Part shown: positions 1 through 9,000 of the stretch, in pieces
Numbering within the stretch: the stretch's first letter is position 1
Layout: every line of letters begins with the position of its first letter
Assembly (NCBI GenBank): GCA_001817055.1
Contig: MHHP01000017.1
Span: 1 to 12,773, forward strand
Direction: 5' to 3'
DNA: 12,773 nucleotides
From: Candidatus Andersenbacteria bacterium RIFCSPHIGHO2_02_FULL_45_11
GTDB lineage: Bacteria; Patescibacteriota; Andersenbacteria; UBA10190
Notes under the pieces: model-generated
The model's database searches: none
Seen by the model: only the letters and a program-made list of their open reading frames with translations
Told to the model about the DNA's origin: nothing
Made by a program: the position numbers and the translations under genes

Positions 1-1
1 A

Positions 2-493
2 AACGAACTGGCTGCCCAATATTTGGTACTCGCCGTAATTACGCGCACGATTAGTTACGGCTCACTCATCATGATCCCTGTTCTGTTTCCCGCAATGGCA
101 CAAGCATTACATCCTCGGGATGCCCGAATTCTCCTGAAAAAAGGGATAAGTACTGCATTAGCAACTTCTCTTCTTATTCTCGTACTCTTTGCGCTGTACC
201 CCAAACAGATCATTACCCTCCTCCCGGGCTCGCAGTATGACGCTGTTGCACCGTATCTTGTACTGGCTGGGATAGCGACAGCGCTCTGGTCATGTTCGCA
301 GATATTCCTATCCTACTTTATTGCAACAGACACGAAGCGATTCTTGATGCCCCTACTCGCAATTACAGGCTCACAGATGATAGGAATTGCACTGTTCCAC
401 AACTCAATACAAGAGATCCTTACTGTCATCAACGTATCAGAGGTGCTGTTATTGGGAGTATACACCTTCCTGTGCTTACAGAAAAAACGATAA
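2..493 (+). CDS. Polysaccharide flippase, Wzx/MATE-like (3' end only)
   Basis: This is the last 163 codons of a gene whose 5' end lies outside the window. The open frame runs from base 2 to the TAA at 491-493. The protein is almost wholly hydrophobic, with about five predicted membrane segments separated by short basic loops, and it ends in a KKR cytoplasmic tail. Around residues 24-32 of the visible part there is a run of the type IPVLFPAMAQA. It resembles the second-half helix of oligosaccharide flippases (MOP superfamily; about 400-480 residues), where a short 'P..a......' loop follows. Such proteins move undecaprenyl-linked glycans across the inner membrane. The position just before glycosyltransferases, with 9 bp to the next ATG, supports this. 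No catalytic motif exists to confirm the family, so another multi-pass transporter remains possible. Confidence 0.72.
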   Translation, partial: NELAAQYLVLAVITRTISYGSLIMIPVLFPAMAQALHPRDARILLKKGISTALATSLLILVLFALYPKQIITLLPGSQYDAVAPYLVLAGIATALWSCSQIFLSYFIATDTKRFLMPLLAITGSQMIGIALFHNSIQEILTVINVSEVLLLGVYTFLCLQKKR

Positions 494-502
494 AGAAACT
501 GT

Positions 503-1621
503 ATGAAACAAACAGTCCTATTCCTCAGCTGGAAAGATATCACTCATCCATCCGCCGGAGGAGCCGAGCTGTTAACCGATACGCTCGCACAACACCTTAC
601 ATCCACCTACGACGTACTCTACTTCACCTCTGCGTATCCAGGCGCAAAGAAGAGCGAAGAAATCAATGGCTACCGTGTCATGCGACGAGGTAGCCAATTC
701 ACGACACATCTCTACGCGATTCTATGGTGGCATCTACATGGACGTGCTCTCCAATATACGTACATCATAGATCAGGTACATGGGTTCCCTTTTTTTTCAA
801 CCCTCTACATTGGGCATCCGAAGGTTATAACACTCGTGATGGAAGTAGCAGGAGATATTTGGGATACTCTGCGGTCCCCCTTTTTGCGAATAATCGGAAA
901 GGGACTTGAGCGTTTGTGGCTGCGGCTATATCGGAATAATGATATCGTAACAATTTCAAAATCAACAAAACGAGAACTCATTGAACATAGAGTTACTACT
1001 TCAAATATTTCTATAATCCCTATGTTTTCCCAGCGCATTCTTCCGGACATTCCCCCAAAATCCGACATTCCCACGCTACTCGTAGTAGGGCGGATTGCGC
1101 CGGTCAAACAAATAGAACATGCAATCGATGCATACATGATTGCAAAACGTATTATCCCCTCTCTGCGTCTTGTGATTATCGGAAAAACAGAACAAGCATA
1201 TGAAGCCTACAAATCTTTTCTCCTGAAAAAAATTGTATCTGATCCAGATATCACGTTTATTGAGAACGCATCAGAGGAAAAAAAGCAAGAATGGATGGAA
1301 CATTCACATATGCTTCTGATGACCTCTCAAAAAGAGGGATACGGGCTCGTCATTCTTGAAGCGGCCGCGTGCGGAACCCCAACGATAGGGTACCGCGTGC
1401 AGGGAATACAAGACGCAATTCTGGATACAAGTACAGGGATGCTTGTAGAAAATCAACAGCCCGCTGCCATGGCAGAGTCGATTTGTGAAATACTACTCCA
1501 TGCTTCACGCTATACAGATATGCAAAAAAAAGCCTACGAACATGCAACAACACATACAAAAAAACAAACCTGTGTGGCATTTACAAAAACTCTCTATGGC
1601 ACAACCAAAAGAACATACTGA
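503..1621 (+). CDS. GT4-family glycosyltransferase (GT-B fold)
   Basis: The protein has 372 residues, normal for GT4 enzymes, which use a nucleotide sugar and retain anomeric configuration. The N-terminal Rossmann half begins with KQTVLFLSWKDITHPSAGGAE; G19-G20-A21-E22 is the usual acceptor-side glycine loop. The C-terminal half starts near residue 190 with the strand LLVVGRIAPVK (G196-R197, K202), the phosphate-binding Arg/Lys pair of GT4. It then carries the EX7E motif E278-GYGLVIL-E286 followed by AAACGTP, which contacts the donor. No transmembrane segment is evident, so it should be peripheral on the cytoplasmic membrane face. ATG 503 lies 9 bp after the flippase stop and is the first start consistent with the N-terminal strand; the Shine-Dalgarno signal is weak. 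The 3' end overlaps the next gene by 26 bp. The sugar and acceptor cannot be read from the sequence. Confidence 0.9.
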   Translation: MKQTVLFLSWKDITHPSAGGAELLTDTLAQHLTSTYDVLYFTSAYPGAKKSEEINGYRVMRRGSQFTTHLYAILWWHLHGRALQYTYIIDQVHGFPFFSTLYIGHPKVITLVMEVAGDIWDTLRSPFLRIIGKGLERLWLRLYRNNDIVTISKSTKRELIEHRVTTSNISIIPMFSQRILPDIPPKSDIPTLLVVGRIAPVKQIEHAIDAYMIAKRIIPSLRLVIIGKTEQAYEAYKSFLLKKIVSDPDITFIENASEEKKQEWMEHSHMLLMTSQKEGYGLVILEAAACGTPTIGYRVQGIQDAILDTSTGMLVENQQPAAMAESICEILLHASRYTDMQKKAYEHATTHTKKQTCVAFTKTLYGTTKRTY

Positions 1622-2447
1622 GTATATATATAATAGCGTTGTGAAGCTTGCGCTACGATCATTCGCCCTCGATTGGGCATGGGTGCATACTCCAGCAATC
1701 CCGAAAAAATACGTGTTCTTGATAAAGAAGTATCTATTCCTTATAGCATATCCGCTGTTTTGGGACACCCAAACACATTCGTATCGCATACACCTATGGA
1801 ATCGCGATGTGCATCTGGAGAATCGAGAACATATTGGAATCATTCAAAGTACGTTTGTGAATAATGCGTACTTGAAACAAACGGTGCCCCCTCACGGAAC
1901 TATTATTGATATAGGTGCACATACTGGTGAATTTGCCCTGTTTTCTGATGTGTACCTTGAAGCAGGTAGAATATATAGCTTTGAACCTGTTGGAAGATCA
2001 TACGAATTGCTGACACATAATAAAAAGGATCATACGTATCATCTAGCTATTGGCACCAAGGAAAACATAATTATGTATATCCCGCAGCAAACTGCAATGG
2101 CTTCAGCAGTCCCTACCGGACAAGATCATCACCATGAAACAGTTGCGTGTGCACGGCTCGATGAACACCCAGAAATTGATACTACGTCCCACATCGATCT
2201 TCTCAAGATAGATGTCGAGGGTATGGAATACGATGTACTCATGGCAAGCATCAAGACGCTGCAAAAAACTCAAACCCTCCTCGTGGAGATCAGTATCGAT
2301 AGGCCTGCAACTAAGCCTCCAATGGAAACAGTTGCGAGTATTCATGCTATCGTGCCGACATTTGAGCTATCACATATTGGACAGATTTTCGGAGACTTCA
2401 CGTGGACTGATTCTGTTGATTTCCTGTTTGAACGCCAAGAATATTAA
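1596..2447 (+). CDS. FkbM-type SAM-dependent methyltransferase, copy 1
   Basis: The protein has 283 residues from the ATG at 1596. A start at 1485 would lie deep inside the GT4 gene and add unconserved sequence, and a GTG at 1641 is also possible. The SAM-binding motif I is IIDIGAHTGEF (103-113), followed by the strand-2 acidic turn SFEP (F129, E130, P131). The FkbM signature motif KIDVEGME (204-211) comes before a VEIS strand. FkbM family enzymes methylate hydroxyls on sugars, polyketides or glycolipids; here a glycan is the likely substrate. About 90 residues rich in aromatics precede motif I (W-x-HTP, YLFL, FW, LWNR, AYLKQ). They are shared with the next gene but I do not recognise them as a known domain. 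Exact target hydroxyl unknown. Confidence 0.86.
   Translation: MAQPKEHTEYIYNSVVKLALRSFALDWAWVHTPAIPKKYVFLIKKYLFLIAYPLFWDTQTHSYRIHLWNRDVHLENREHIGIIQSTFVNNAYLKQTVPPHGTIIDIGAHTGEFALFSDVYLEAGRIYSFEPVGRSYELLTHNKKDHTYHLAIGTKENIIMYIPQQTAMASAVPTGQDHHHETVACARLDEHPEIDTTSHIDLLKIDVEGMEYDVLMASIKTLQKTQTLLVEISIDRPATKPPMETVASIHAIVPTFELSHIGQIFGDFTWTDSVDFLFERQEY
2188..2245 (+). repeat. 58-bp block identical to 3012..3069 (copy in FkbM 1)
   Basis: This stretch of the first FkbM gene covers roughly residues 198-217, including the KIDVEGME motif. It is identical base for base, third codon positions included, to 3012-3069 in the second FkbM gene. Immediately outside the block the two genes differ at many positions. 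Both copies sit in the same reading frame. Confidence 0.95.
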
Positions 2448-2452
2448 CGCCC

Positions 2453-3283
2453 ATGTATTCCCTGCTAGAAAAAATATACCTATCGTTCGTCATTGACGTA
2501 CATTGGCTTCGAACACCGAGAATTCCAGATAGATGGAAGTATCTATTGCAAAAATACTTTTTTCTTCTATTCCCATACCTGTACTGGAATAAGGAACATA
2601 ATGCATATAAACTAAAACTCCTGAACCGAATTGTGTACATTCCAACCATTGAACATATTACATTCTTACAAGGCACATACATTGATCATGCGTATCTAAA
2701 ACAATACATCAAACCAAACGCTGTTGTGATCGACGTTGGAGCGCATGCAGGAGAGTTTGCGCTGGTATGCACAACACTTCTGAATGCTCAAGAAATATAC
2801 AGCTTTGAACCACTTAAAAAAATATATGAGCTCTTACGGCTCAATACTCCGTATGCCGCATATCATGCCGCAGTGGGAACAGCGGAGCACCAAACACTAT
2901 ATATTCCCAAAAATACAGTTGCATCGTCTATCTTTCAAACATCACCAGAAGACACTCCCGAGGAATCACACAGTATCTCCCTGGACGGTATGCCCCAGAT
3001 CACAAGGCTTCCCCACATCGATCTTCTCAAGATAGATGTCGAGGGTATGGAATACGATGTACTCATGGCGAGCAAAACAGCAATTAAAAAATCATCATAT
3101 ATATGTATTGAGGTAAGTATGCATCGCCCGAGTACAAAGAGTGCATTGGATACGCTAGCCCTGATCAAGGAATGTGTGCCAAATATACAGATCGTGCATA
3201 TTGGAACGATATTCCCATTCAAAACAGGGCGGCAAGTGGCAGTTGATATACTGTTACACAACCCAGCGATCAACGTACTATGA
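2453..3283 (+). CDS. FkbM-type SAM-dependent methyltransferase, copy 2
   Basis: The protein has 276 residues and is a clear paralogue of the preceding gene along its whole length. The same aromatic N-terminal region is present (W18, TP at 21-22, YFFLLFPYLYW at 35-45, LNR, AYLKQ at 80-84). Motif I is VIDVGAHAGEF (92-102), followed by FEP at 118-120 and KIDVEGME at 193-200. All motif positions expected for SAM binding are kept, so both copies look active. It starts 5 bp after the stop of copy 1 and its TGA overlaps the ATG of the next gene (ATGA, 3280-3283), so translation is probably coupled. The C-terminal 60 residues differ most from copy 1, in line with different acceptor sites. It is inferred to methylate another hydroxyl or another sugar of the same glycan. 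Confidence 0.86.
   Translation: MYSLLEKIYLSFVIDVHWLRTPRIPDRWKYLLQKYFFLLFPYLYWNKEHNAYKLKLLNRIVYIPTIEHITFLQGTYIDHAYLKQYIKPNAVVIDVGAHAGEFALVCTTLLNAQEIYSFEPLKKIYELLRLNTPYAAYHAAVGTAEHQTLYIPKNTVASSIFQTSPEDTPEESHSISLDGMPQITRLPHIDLLKIDVEGMEYDVLMASKTAIKKSSYICIEVSMHRPSTKSALDTLALIKECVPNIQIVHIGTIFPFKTGRQVAVDILLHNPAINVL
3012..3069 (+). repeat. 58-bp block identical to 2188..2245 (copy in FkbM 2)
   Basis: This is the partner of the identical block in the first FkbM gene, 824 bp downstream and in direct orientation. It encodes about residues 188-206, ending in the shared YDVLMAS. Bases just before (AAGGCTT versus CTACGT) and just after (GAGCAAA versus AAGCATC) no longer match cleanly. Confidence 0.95.
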
Positions 3284-5139
3284 ACCCCCTTGTAAGTGTC
3301 ATTATTCCTACGAAAAATTCTGCTAGAACGCTTCGGACATGCATAGAATCTATCCGTAGACAGTCTTACAACCACATTGAAATTATCGTCGTTGATAACG
3401 AATCATCAGATACAACTATCGACATTGCACAAAAGGGTGGAGCAAGAATAGCGCAGGAACAAAACGAACGCAGTGCGCAACGGAACAAAGGGGCATTCGT
3501 GAGTCGTGGCGAGTATATAGTATTTATAGATAGCGACATGAAACTATCCAAGTCGGTAATCCAGGAATGCGTAGAAGGTATGGAACAAGCGCCGTACATA
3601 CAAGCGATTGTGATACCAGAGAAATCGTTCGGATACGGATTTTGGGCAGCGTGCAAAACATTTGAACGATCATTCTATACAGAAACACCATGGATGCGCG
3701 CTGTGCGTTTTTTTAGAACAAGTACATATAAAACAATGAAGGGATTTGATATCTCCATGATTGCTGGGGAAGATTTTGATATCCATAATCGAATTGAAAA
3801 GATGTTCGGCACGAAGGCTATTGGAACAATCTCTGCGGAAATATTGCATAACGAAGGAGGACTTTCATTACATGCCCTCATGAGAAAAAAGTTCTATTAC
3901 GGAGGACATATAAGACAATACAGAGCTAAGCCATACAACGTACACGCATATAGAAAACAAGCAAATATCATGTACCGCTTTGTACTGCTGACGTCTCGTC
4001 CAAGAAAAATCCTGCTTCACCCCGTTATTTTTCTCGGAACCGTATATATGAAGTTACTAGAGTTTATTGCGGGTGGAATAGGATACATCACCAATAACCA
4101 ATACAGGAAGCATAGTGCAGACTCCGCGGTTATCGAAGGAAACTTACCGAGCGTATCCTTTGTTACATGCACACTCAATAGCGAACGATTGATAGAAGAA
4201 TGCTTGCAAAGCATTGTGGACCTGGACTATCCAAAAGAGTTAGTAGAAATACTCGTCATAGATGGAGGATCAGGCGATGCAACACGTGAAATAGCGAAGC
4301 GCTTTACTGATAGGATTATTGACGAAAGGACAGGAAGGCCTGAAGCTGCAACTGCAATAGGATATAACGCGGCAACCCATGAGATTATTGTTAACTTCCC
4401 CTCCGATAACGTCATAACAGATCCTCAATGGCTCAAAAGAATGGTACGGCCCTTTATGGAGCATAAGGATATCGTCGGATCGTACACGCTCAGATATGAA
4501 TATCACCCTGAAGACAACCCACTGAACCGATGCTTCGCACTTTTCGGAGCTGGCGATTCAGTTGCCTATTATATGAACAAACGAGACCGAGTCGCATATT
4601 TTGAAGAAGGATATCCAAAAAGCACGCGCGCGCGCGATTGCGGAGATTATTACCTGGTTGAATTTAATGAACATAATGTACCAACACTTGGAGCAAACGG
4701 CTTTTTGATACGGCGCAATTTTGCACAATATATGAGCAAAGACCCAATGTCATTTTTTCATATCGATAGCGTCCTGGATCTCATTACGCAAGGTCATACA
4801 AAATTTGCCGTCGTAAAAAATGAGATATGGCATAGAACGGGTGAGGAATTTACGAATTTTTTCAAACGAAGAATTCGATATATTGGAATATACTTCAGGG
4901 ATAAACAAGCACGCAGATACCATGTGGTGGATATGAGAACAGATAAATGGAAATTAGTAACGTATGTCTTCTACTCACTCACATTCATAGAACCGCTCAT
5001 TGAGGCTACACGAGGCTATCTAAAAATACGCGATTGGGCATGGTTTCTACATCCTGTAATGTCATTTTTATGCGTACCAGTGTATTCGTATGCTCTTGGC
5101 AAAGTACTCGTAACGAGAGTATTCAGTAAACAGGTATGA
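3280..5139 (+). CDS. Fused double GT2-family glycosyltransferase
   Basis: The protein has 619 residues and two GT-A/GT2 modules in tandem; single GT2 enzymes are about 250-330 residues. Module 1 (about 1-280) starts PLVSVIIPTKN, has VVDNESSD (37-44), the metal-binding DSD (84-86) and a catalytic-type ED (E164-D165). Module 2 (about 288-619) restarts with LPSVSFVTCTLN, then IDGGSGD (327-333). Where a DXD is expected it has PSDN (374-377), and HR at 518-519 could fill the product-release role. Hydrophobic stretches near 246-270 and 560-610 suggest membrane association. Module 1 looks like a complete inverting glycosyltransferase. Module 2 may use a variant metal site or be less active. The gene overlaps both neighbours by 4 bp (ATGA at 3280 and 5136), typical of translational coupling. 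Donor and acceptor are unknown. Two separate genes fused is the likely origin. Confidence 0.88.
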   Translation: MNPLVSVIIPTKNSARTLRTCIESIRRQSYNHIEIIVVDNESSDTTIDIAQKGGARIAQEQNERSAQRNKGAFVSRGEYIVFIDSDMKLSKSVIQECVEGMEQAPYIQAIVIPEKSFGYGFWAACKTFERSFYTETPWMRAVRFFRTSTYKTMKGFDISMIAGEDFDIHNRIEKMFGTKAIGTISAEILHNEGGLSLHALMRKKFYYGGHIRQYRAKPYNVHAYRKQANIMYRFVLLTSRPRKILLHPVIFLGTVYMKLLEFIAGGIGYITNNQYRKHSADSAVIEGNLPSVSFVTCTLNSERLIEECLQSIVDLDYPKELVEILVIDGGSGDATREIAKRFTDRIIDERTGRPEAATAIGYNAATHEIIVNFPSDNVITDPQWLKRMVRPFMEHKDIVGSYTLRYEYHPEDNPLNRCFALFGAGDSVAYYMNKRDRVAYFEEGYPKSTRARDCGDYYLVEFNEHNVPTLGANGFLIRRNFAQYMSKDPMSFFHIDSVLDLITQGHTKFAVVKNEIWHRTGEEFTNFFKRRIRYIGIYFRDKQARRYHVVDMRTDKWKLVTYVFYSLTFIEPLIEATRGYLKIRDWAWFLHPVMSFLCVPVYSYALGKVLVTRVFSKQV

Positions 5140-6065
5140 ATAATAACTACAGGGGTCTTAATTGCATCGTAACTGGAGGATCAGGATTTATAGGTCAACA
5201 CATAGTAAGTATGCTTATGGAGCGTGGAGCTAATGTATATGTATTAGACAATTTTTCTTATGGTGCAAAAAAATCAAACATACACACAGGCACTCATATA
5301 TTCGAAGGAGACGTCAGCATTTTTCAATCCTTTCTCGAGTTACCAAAGATAGAATATGCATACTTGTTTCATTTTGCAGGGCCGTCATCGATAGTGCTAT
5401 TTCAACAAACACCAGAAAAATGCATTCGCGAAACCGTATCGGGATTCTTGAATGCAACAGATTTTTGTTCACAGAGATCAATCAAGCTCATATTCCCATC
5501 ATCAGGAAGTGTATATTCAGGTACAACCCTGCCCCAGCAAGAACATTCGAGATTGAACATAGACGCCATGAATACGTATGCGAGAAGCAAGTATGCACTC
5601 GAGCACCTCCAAGCAGCCTATGGAACAACTTTGCGAAGTACAGCACTACGAATTTTTGCGGGGTACGGAACATCGGAAGATCACAAAGGTGACACTGCGA
5701 GTGTTGTATATTCATTTTGTAAAAAGATTGGCAATAACGAGCGGCCCGTTATATATGGAAATGGAAATCAAAAACGCGATTTCATTTACATCGAAGATCT
5801 TGTGAATGCAATTCTCACGCTGGCTGAGCATTGTGATGAACCGGTAGTGAACATCGGATCTGGAACAAGTATTTCTCTCACAGAGCTCGTATCGGTCATC
5901 AACAAGATTTCCGGAACTGCCCTAGAACCAATATATGCAGAAAAACCAACTGGGTATCTTGAGAAAACACATGCAGATATATCCATACTCAAGCGATACT
6001 ATACTGAGCCCATGACGCCAATTACACAAGGAATAGAGCAGGTTATGAAATTCTTGTACAGATGA
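5136..6065 (+). CDS. NAD-dependent sugar-nucleotide epimerase/dehydratase (extended SDR)
   Basis: The protein has 309 residues, the usual size for GalE/RmlB-type extended short-chain dehydrogenases. The NAD-binding loop is TGGSGFIG (13-20) and the acidic residue after strand 2 is VLDNF (D38). The catalytic set is complete: S122/S123 in PSSGSVY, and Y148-x-x-x-K152. GNGNQKRDFIYIEDLV (208-223) is the substrate-binding segment typical of UDP-sugar epimerases and decarboxylases, followed by NIGSGTSISL. It should act in the cytoplasm on an NDP-sugar, supplying a donor for the upstream transferases. The extra Glu and Lys of RmlB-type 4,6-dehydratases (TDEVYG) are absent; the motif here reads SGSVYSG. 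A 4-epimerase or UDP-glucuronate decarboxylase role is therefore favoured, but the exact reaction cannot be fixed. The start overlaps the preceding stop by 4 bp. Confidence 0.88.
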   Translation: MNNNYRGLNCIVTGGSGFIGQHIVSMLMERGANVYVLDNFSYGAKKSNIHTGTHIFEGDVSIFQSFLELPKIEYAYLFHFAGPSSIVLFQQTPEKCIRETVSGFLNATDFCSQRSIKLIFPSSGSVYSGTTLPQQEHSRLNIDAMNTYARSKYALEHLQAAYGTTLRSTALRIFAGYGTSEDHKGDTASVVYSFCKKIGNNERPVIYGNGNQKRDFIYIEDLVNAILTLAEHCDEPVVNIGSGTSISLTELVSVINKISGTALEPIYAEKPTGYLEKTHADISILKRYYTEPMTPITQGIEQVMKFLYR

Positions 6066-6084
6066 GTTATACTATGTCGATACT

Positions 6085-9000
6085 ATGGAGGAGCGTAAAT
6101 TTTTCAATGCATACACGCTGGGGTTGTTCCTCATTATTGCAATATCAATAGCAACACATTGGCAATGGTTTATTCCCCACGGAATTTTAACTGCAAGCGA
6201 TTGGTGGTACTTACCTAATGACGTTCTGAAAGAGTACCTAACTGCTCCAAAAATTTTAGAGGGCTCCATTGATTTTAACCCAGGAAGGCTTACGCCCACA
6301 TTCGATCTCATTCGAGTCATCGGTGGATTTATTTCCTTCTTTGTGCACGGATTTCCTTTGTGGGAGCGCCTATTTTTCCTCTGGCCGATTGCGCTACTTG
6401 GGCCGATTCCAATATACGCCTTACTTTACAAGAGGTTTGGATCATCATTAGGCGCGATAGCGGGATCACTCATCTATACGTTTAATTCCTACATCCTCGC
6501 GCGTGAAATTTCACATATTCATATCGCGATAGCATACCTGCTACTAATCCCCACCATACTATACGCACTTGATGCGCTACTCACACGTCCCTCAATGCGA
6601 ACCAGCGCCATTTTTACATTCATAACCATACTATTTTCGATATATGAAATACGAGTCCTCTATATCACTACTGGCATTCTAATTGCGTATCTTATCGCAA
6701 AATACCTCACCAAAAGCGCTACAGCCTCATATCGTACGTTTGCCATGATGCAACTTTCTGCAATTATTATTGTCCTGGCACAATCGTTCTGGCTCATCCC
6801 CTTTATATTTGCACCCTCCTCGCTCGGATATGCAACATTCACTCAACGAGCATTGTTTCAAAGCTTTACGAAACTAGAGCACGCATCCACACTCACAGAT
6901 CCATCGTGGACAGGAAATGGTTTTCTCCCATTCACAACACAACCCGTTATGCTACTTTCATACGCTATCCCAATCCTCGCCGTTCTATGGATTATAGTAA
7001 AACCACGAAACGAACGAACAAACGATTTGTGGTTTTGGTTAATGATCGGATTGGGTGGAATATTTCTTTCACAGGGGCAAAATATGCCATTCCGCGGCGT
7101 ATACCAATGGTTATTTGAAAATGTACCTGGATTCCGCCTATTTCGCGATTCTTCTAAATTTAATGTTGTTACCTCTATTGCATACGCATTCCTTATCGGA
7201 GCGAGTGTTACCTATATACAAAAACGACGCGTACTATTTTCCTTGACGGCACTCGCATGTATTGGCGCAATTGTTGGCATAAATGTCTACCCCTTTATCT
7301 CAAGCCAGATTCATGACCTTACAACACCGTACACGCTTCCGAAAGAATACCAAGAAATTACAAAAATTCTACAAGACAATTCAACATTTAGTCGTTCGTT
7401 ATGGATACCTGCACCTCAACGATTTGTATATTTCTCCGAAACACACCCTCGCGTCGATGCAGGGACGGTTTTAAATCAAGAGTGGAAACCATTTATCAAG
7501 GATCCGAGCGACGTATATTCATTCTTTACTCAGCCAAACGCAAAAGCACTCCTCAATTTTGGGTCTATTAAATATATTGGGGTACCCTCCGATACAACAC
7601 ACGACATTTATCAATGGTTTCCACGTACAAAGAAAGCATTTGCATCCCTGATAAATCCGATTCCCGGCCTGCAACCTATAAACAAAAGTGATGCTGCTAT
7701 TCCTCTTTGGGAGAATAAAGATGCGAAGGATCGAATATATATTGCAAACGATGTAACACTTGTAGACAGTAGTGCGCTTGAATTTTCAAACCTGGATACA
7801 AATAAAACAGGAGCCTTTATTTTCAGGCCAGATATCCCCGGATACCTTTTTTCACTACTAACGCAGACCCTGGCAACAAATCAAGAAGCAAAGCCGTTCA
7901 ACCTTGAGAACCTACATATCGAGAACAATAGTGTTACAACAAAACTTCAACTGGTACCAAATAGTAAGCTAAAAACTACAACCCGGGAAGTTACGAACGA
8001 CATCATAAGCGAAATATACGCACAGCGAACAGATGAGACTGTCTCGCTCTACTACAAACTAGACGAGAAAAATGCCAGCATAGGCACATTCAAAAGTGTG
8101 AGTGACACATTTCTCGTGTATATAAACGGAAAAGCATTTCCTGCGTTCACGCCAACAAATGATGAGAAGGCAATTGGCGTAGCACGTCTACAACAAACAG
8201 GAAATCGAGCAGAATTATATAGTAGGACTGAAACGGGAAATACGCTCATCCAAGACCCATCATTTGAAAACAGCATTCCGGGCGAAGTCGGAGATTGTGC
8301 CAATGAGGACAGCTCTCCACTCGAGTCAAATGGCATCGAAGCGAATCTAGTACCGGATGCAACCAATGGCACTCAAGGATTAGCGCTTTCTGCAAAAAAG
8401 CATCTAGGATGTATCTTTTTTCCAATACAGCATTCAAAGAACGCTACTCTCTACTCACTAACATTCGACCATAAAACCAAATCCGGAGATTCGGGGAGTA
8501 TTAAGATTCTTGATGAAACCGCCCCAGGAGCACAGCTTGCCGCGCAGGAACTAGAGAGAGGAACAAACTGGCACACATCAACTAGTACATTCCAAACCCC
8601 AAGTACATTCAAAAATAAGCTCACAGCATACATCTATCAGCCCGGGAGTACTGGCGAAGACGGCCCCGCAACAACCGTATTTGATAATATCCAGATAGAT
8701 GCATACCAACTACTCGGAGAAACAGTCTTTGCCAGCGAAGCACCTCAACAAAAAGGCCTGAGTACGAAAGATTTTGAAAAAGCAGATGCATTCATAACGC
8801 CAAAACACCCGTATACACCAGAAGAAATAGTCTTGGATGGAGAATTCGAAAATGGTATAACATACACTGCAGGAGATTGCAACAACAGCGACAAGACACT
8901 ACCCGCAAAAAATGGTATTGCAGCACAAATAATACAAGAAAATTCCAACCATGCCCTTTCAATCAAGGCTGCTCAACATCTCGCATGCGTTGGGATGATC

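Noticed and set aside
292..693. 133-codon open frame across the flippase/GT4 junction
   Set aside because: It is out of frame with two well-supported genes, is rich in Arg and His, and shows no domain pattern; it is a shadow frame.
790..797. T8 run in the GT4 gene, and a similar A8 run at 1524-1531
   Set aside because: Short homopolymers are expected in AT-rich coding sequence, and both genes are intact through them.
1485..1595. Upstream start for the first FkbM gene
   Set aside because: It would overlap the GT4 gene by 137 bp, and its added residues have no match in the paralogue, whose N-terminus aligns near the ATG at 1596.
6068..6073. TATACT, a -10-like hexamer just before the 1229-residue gene
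   Set aside because: No -35-like element lies at a suitable distance; TTGTAC at 6054 is only 8 bp away, and the gene fits the upstream operon.
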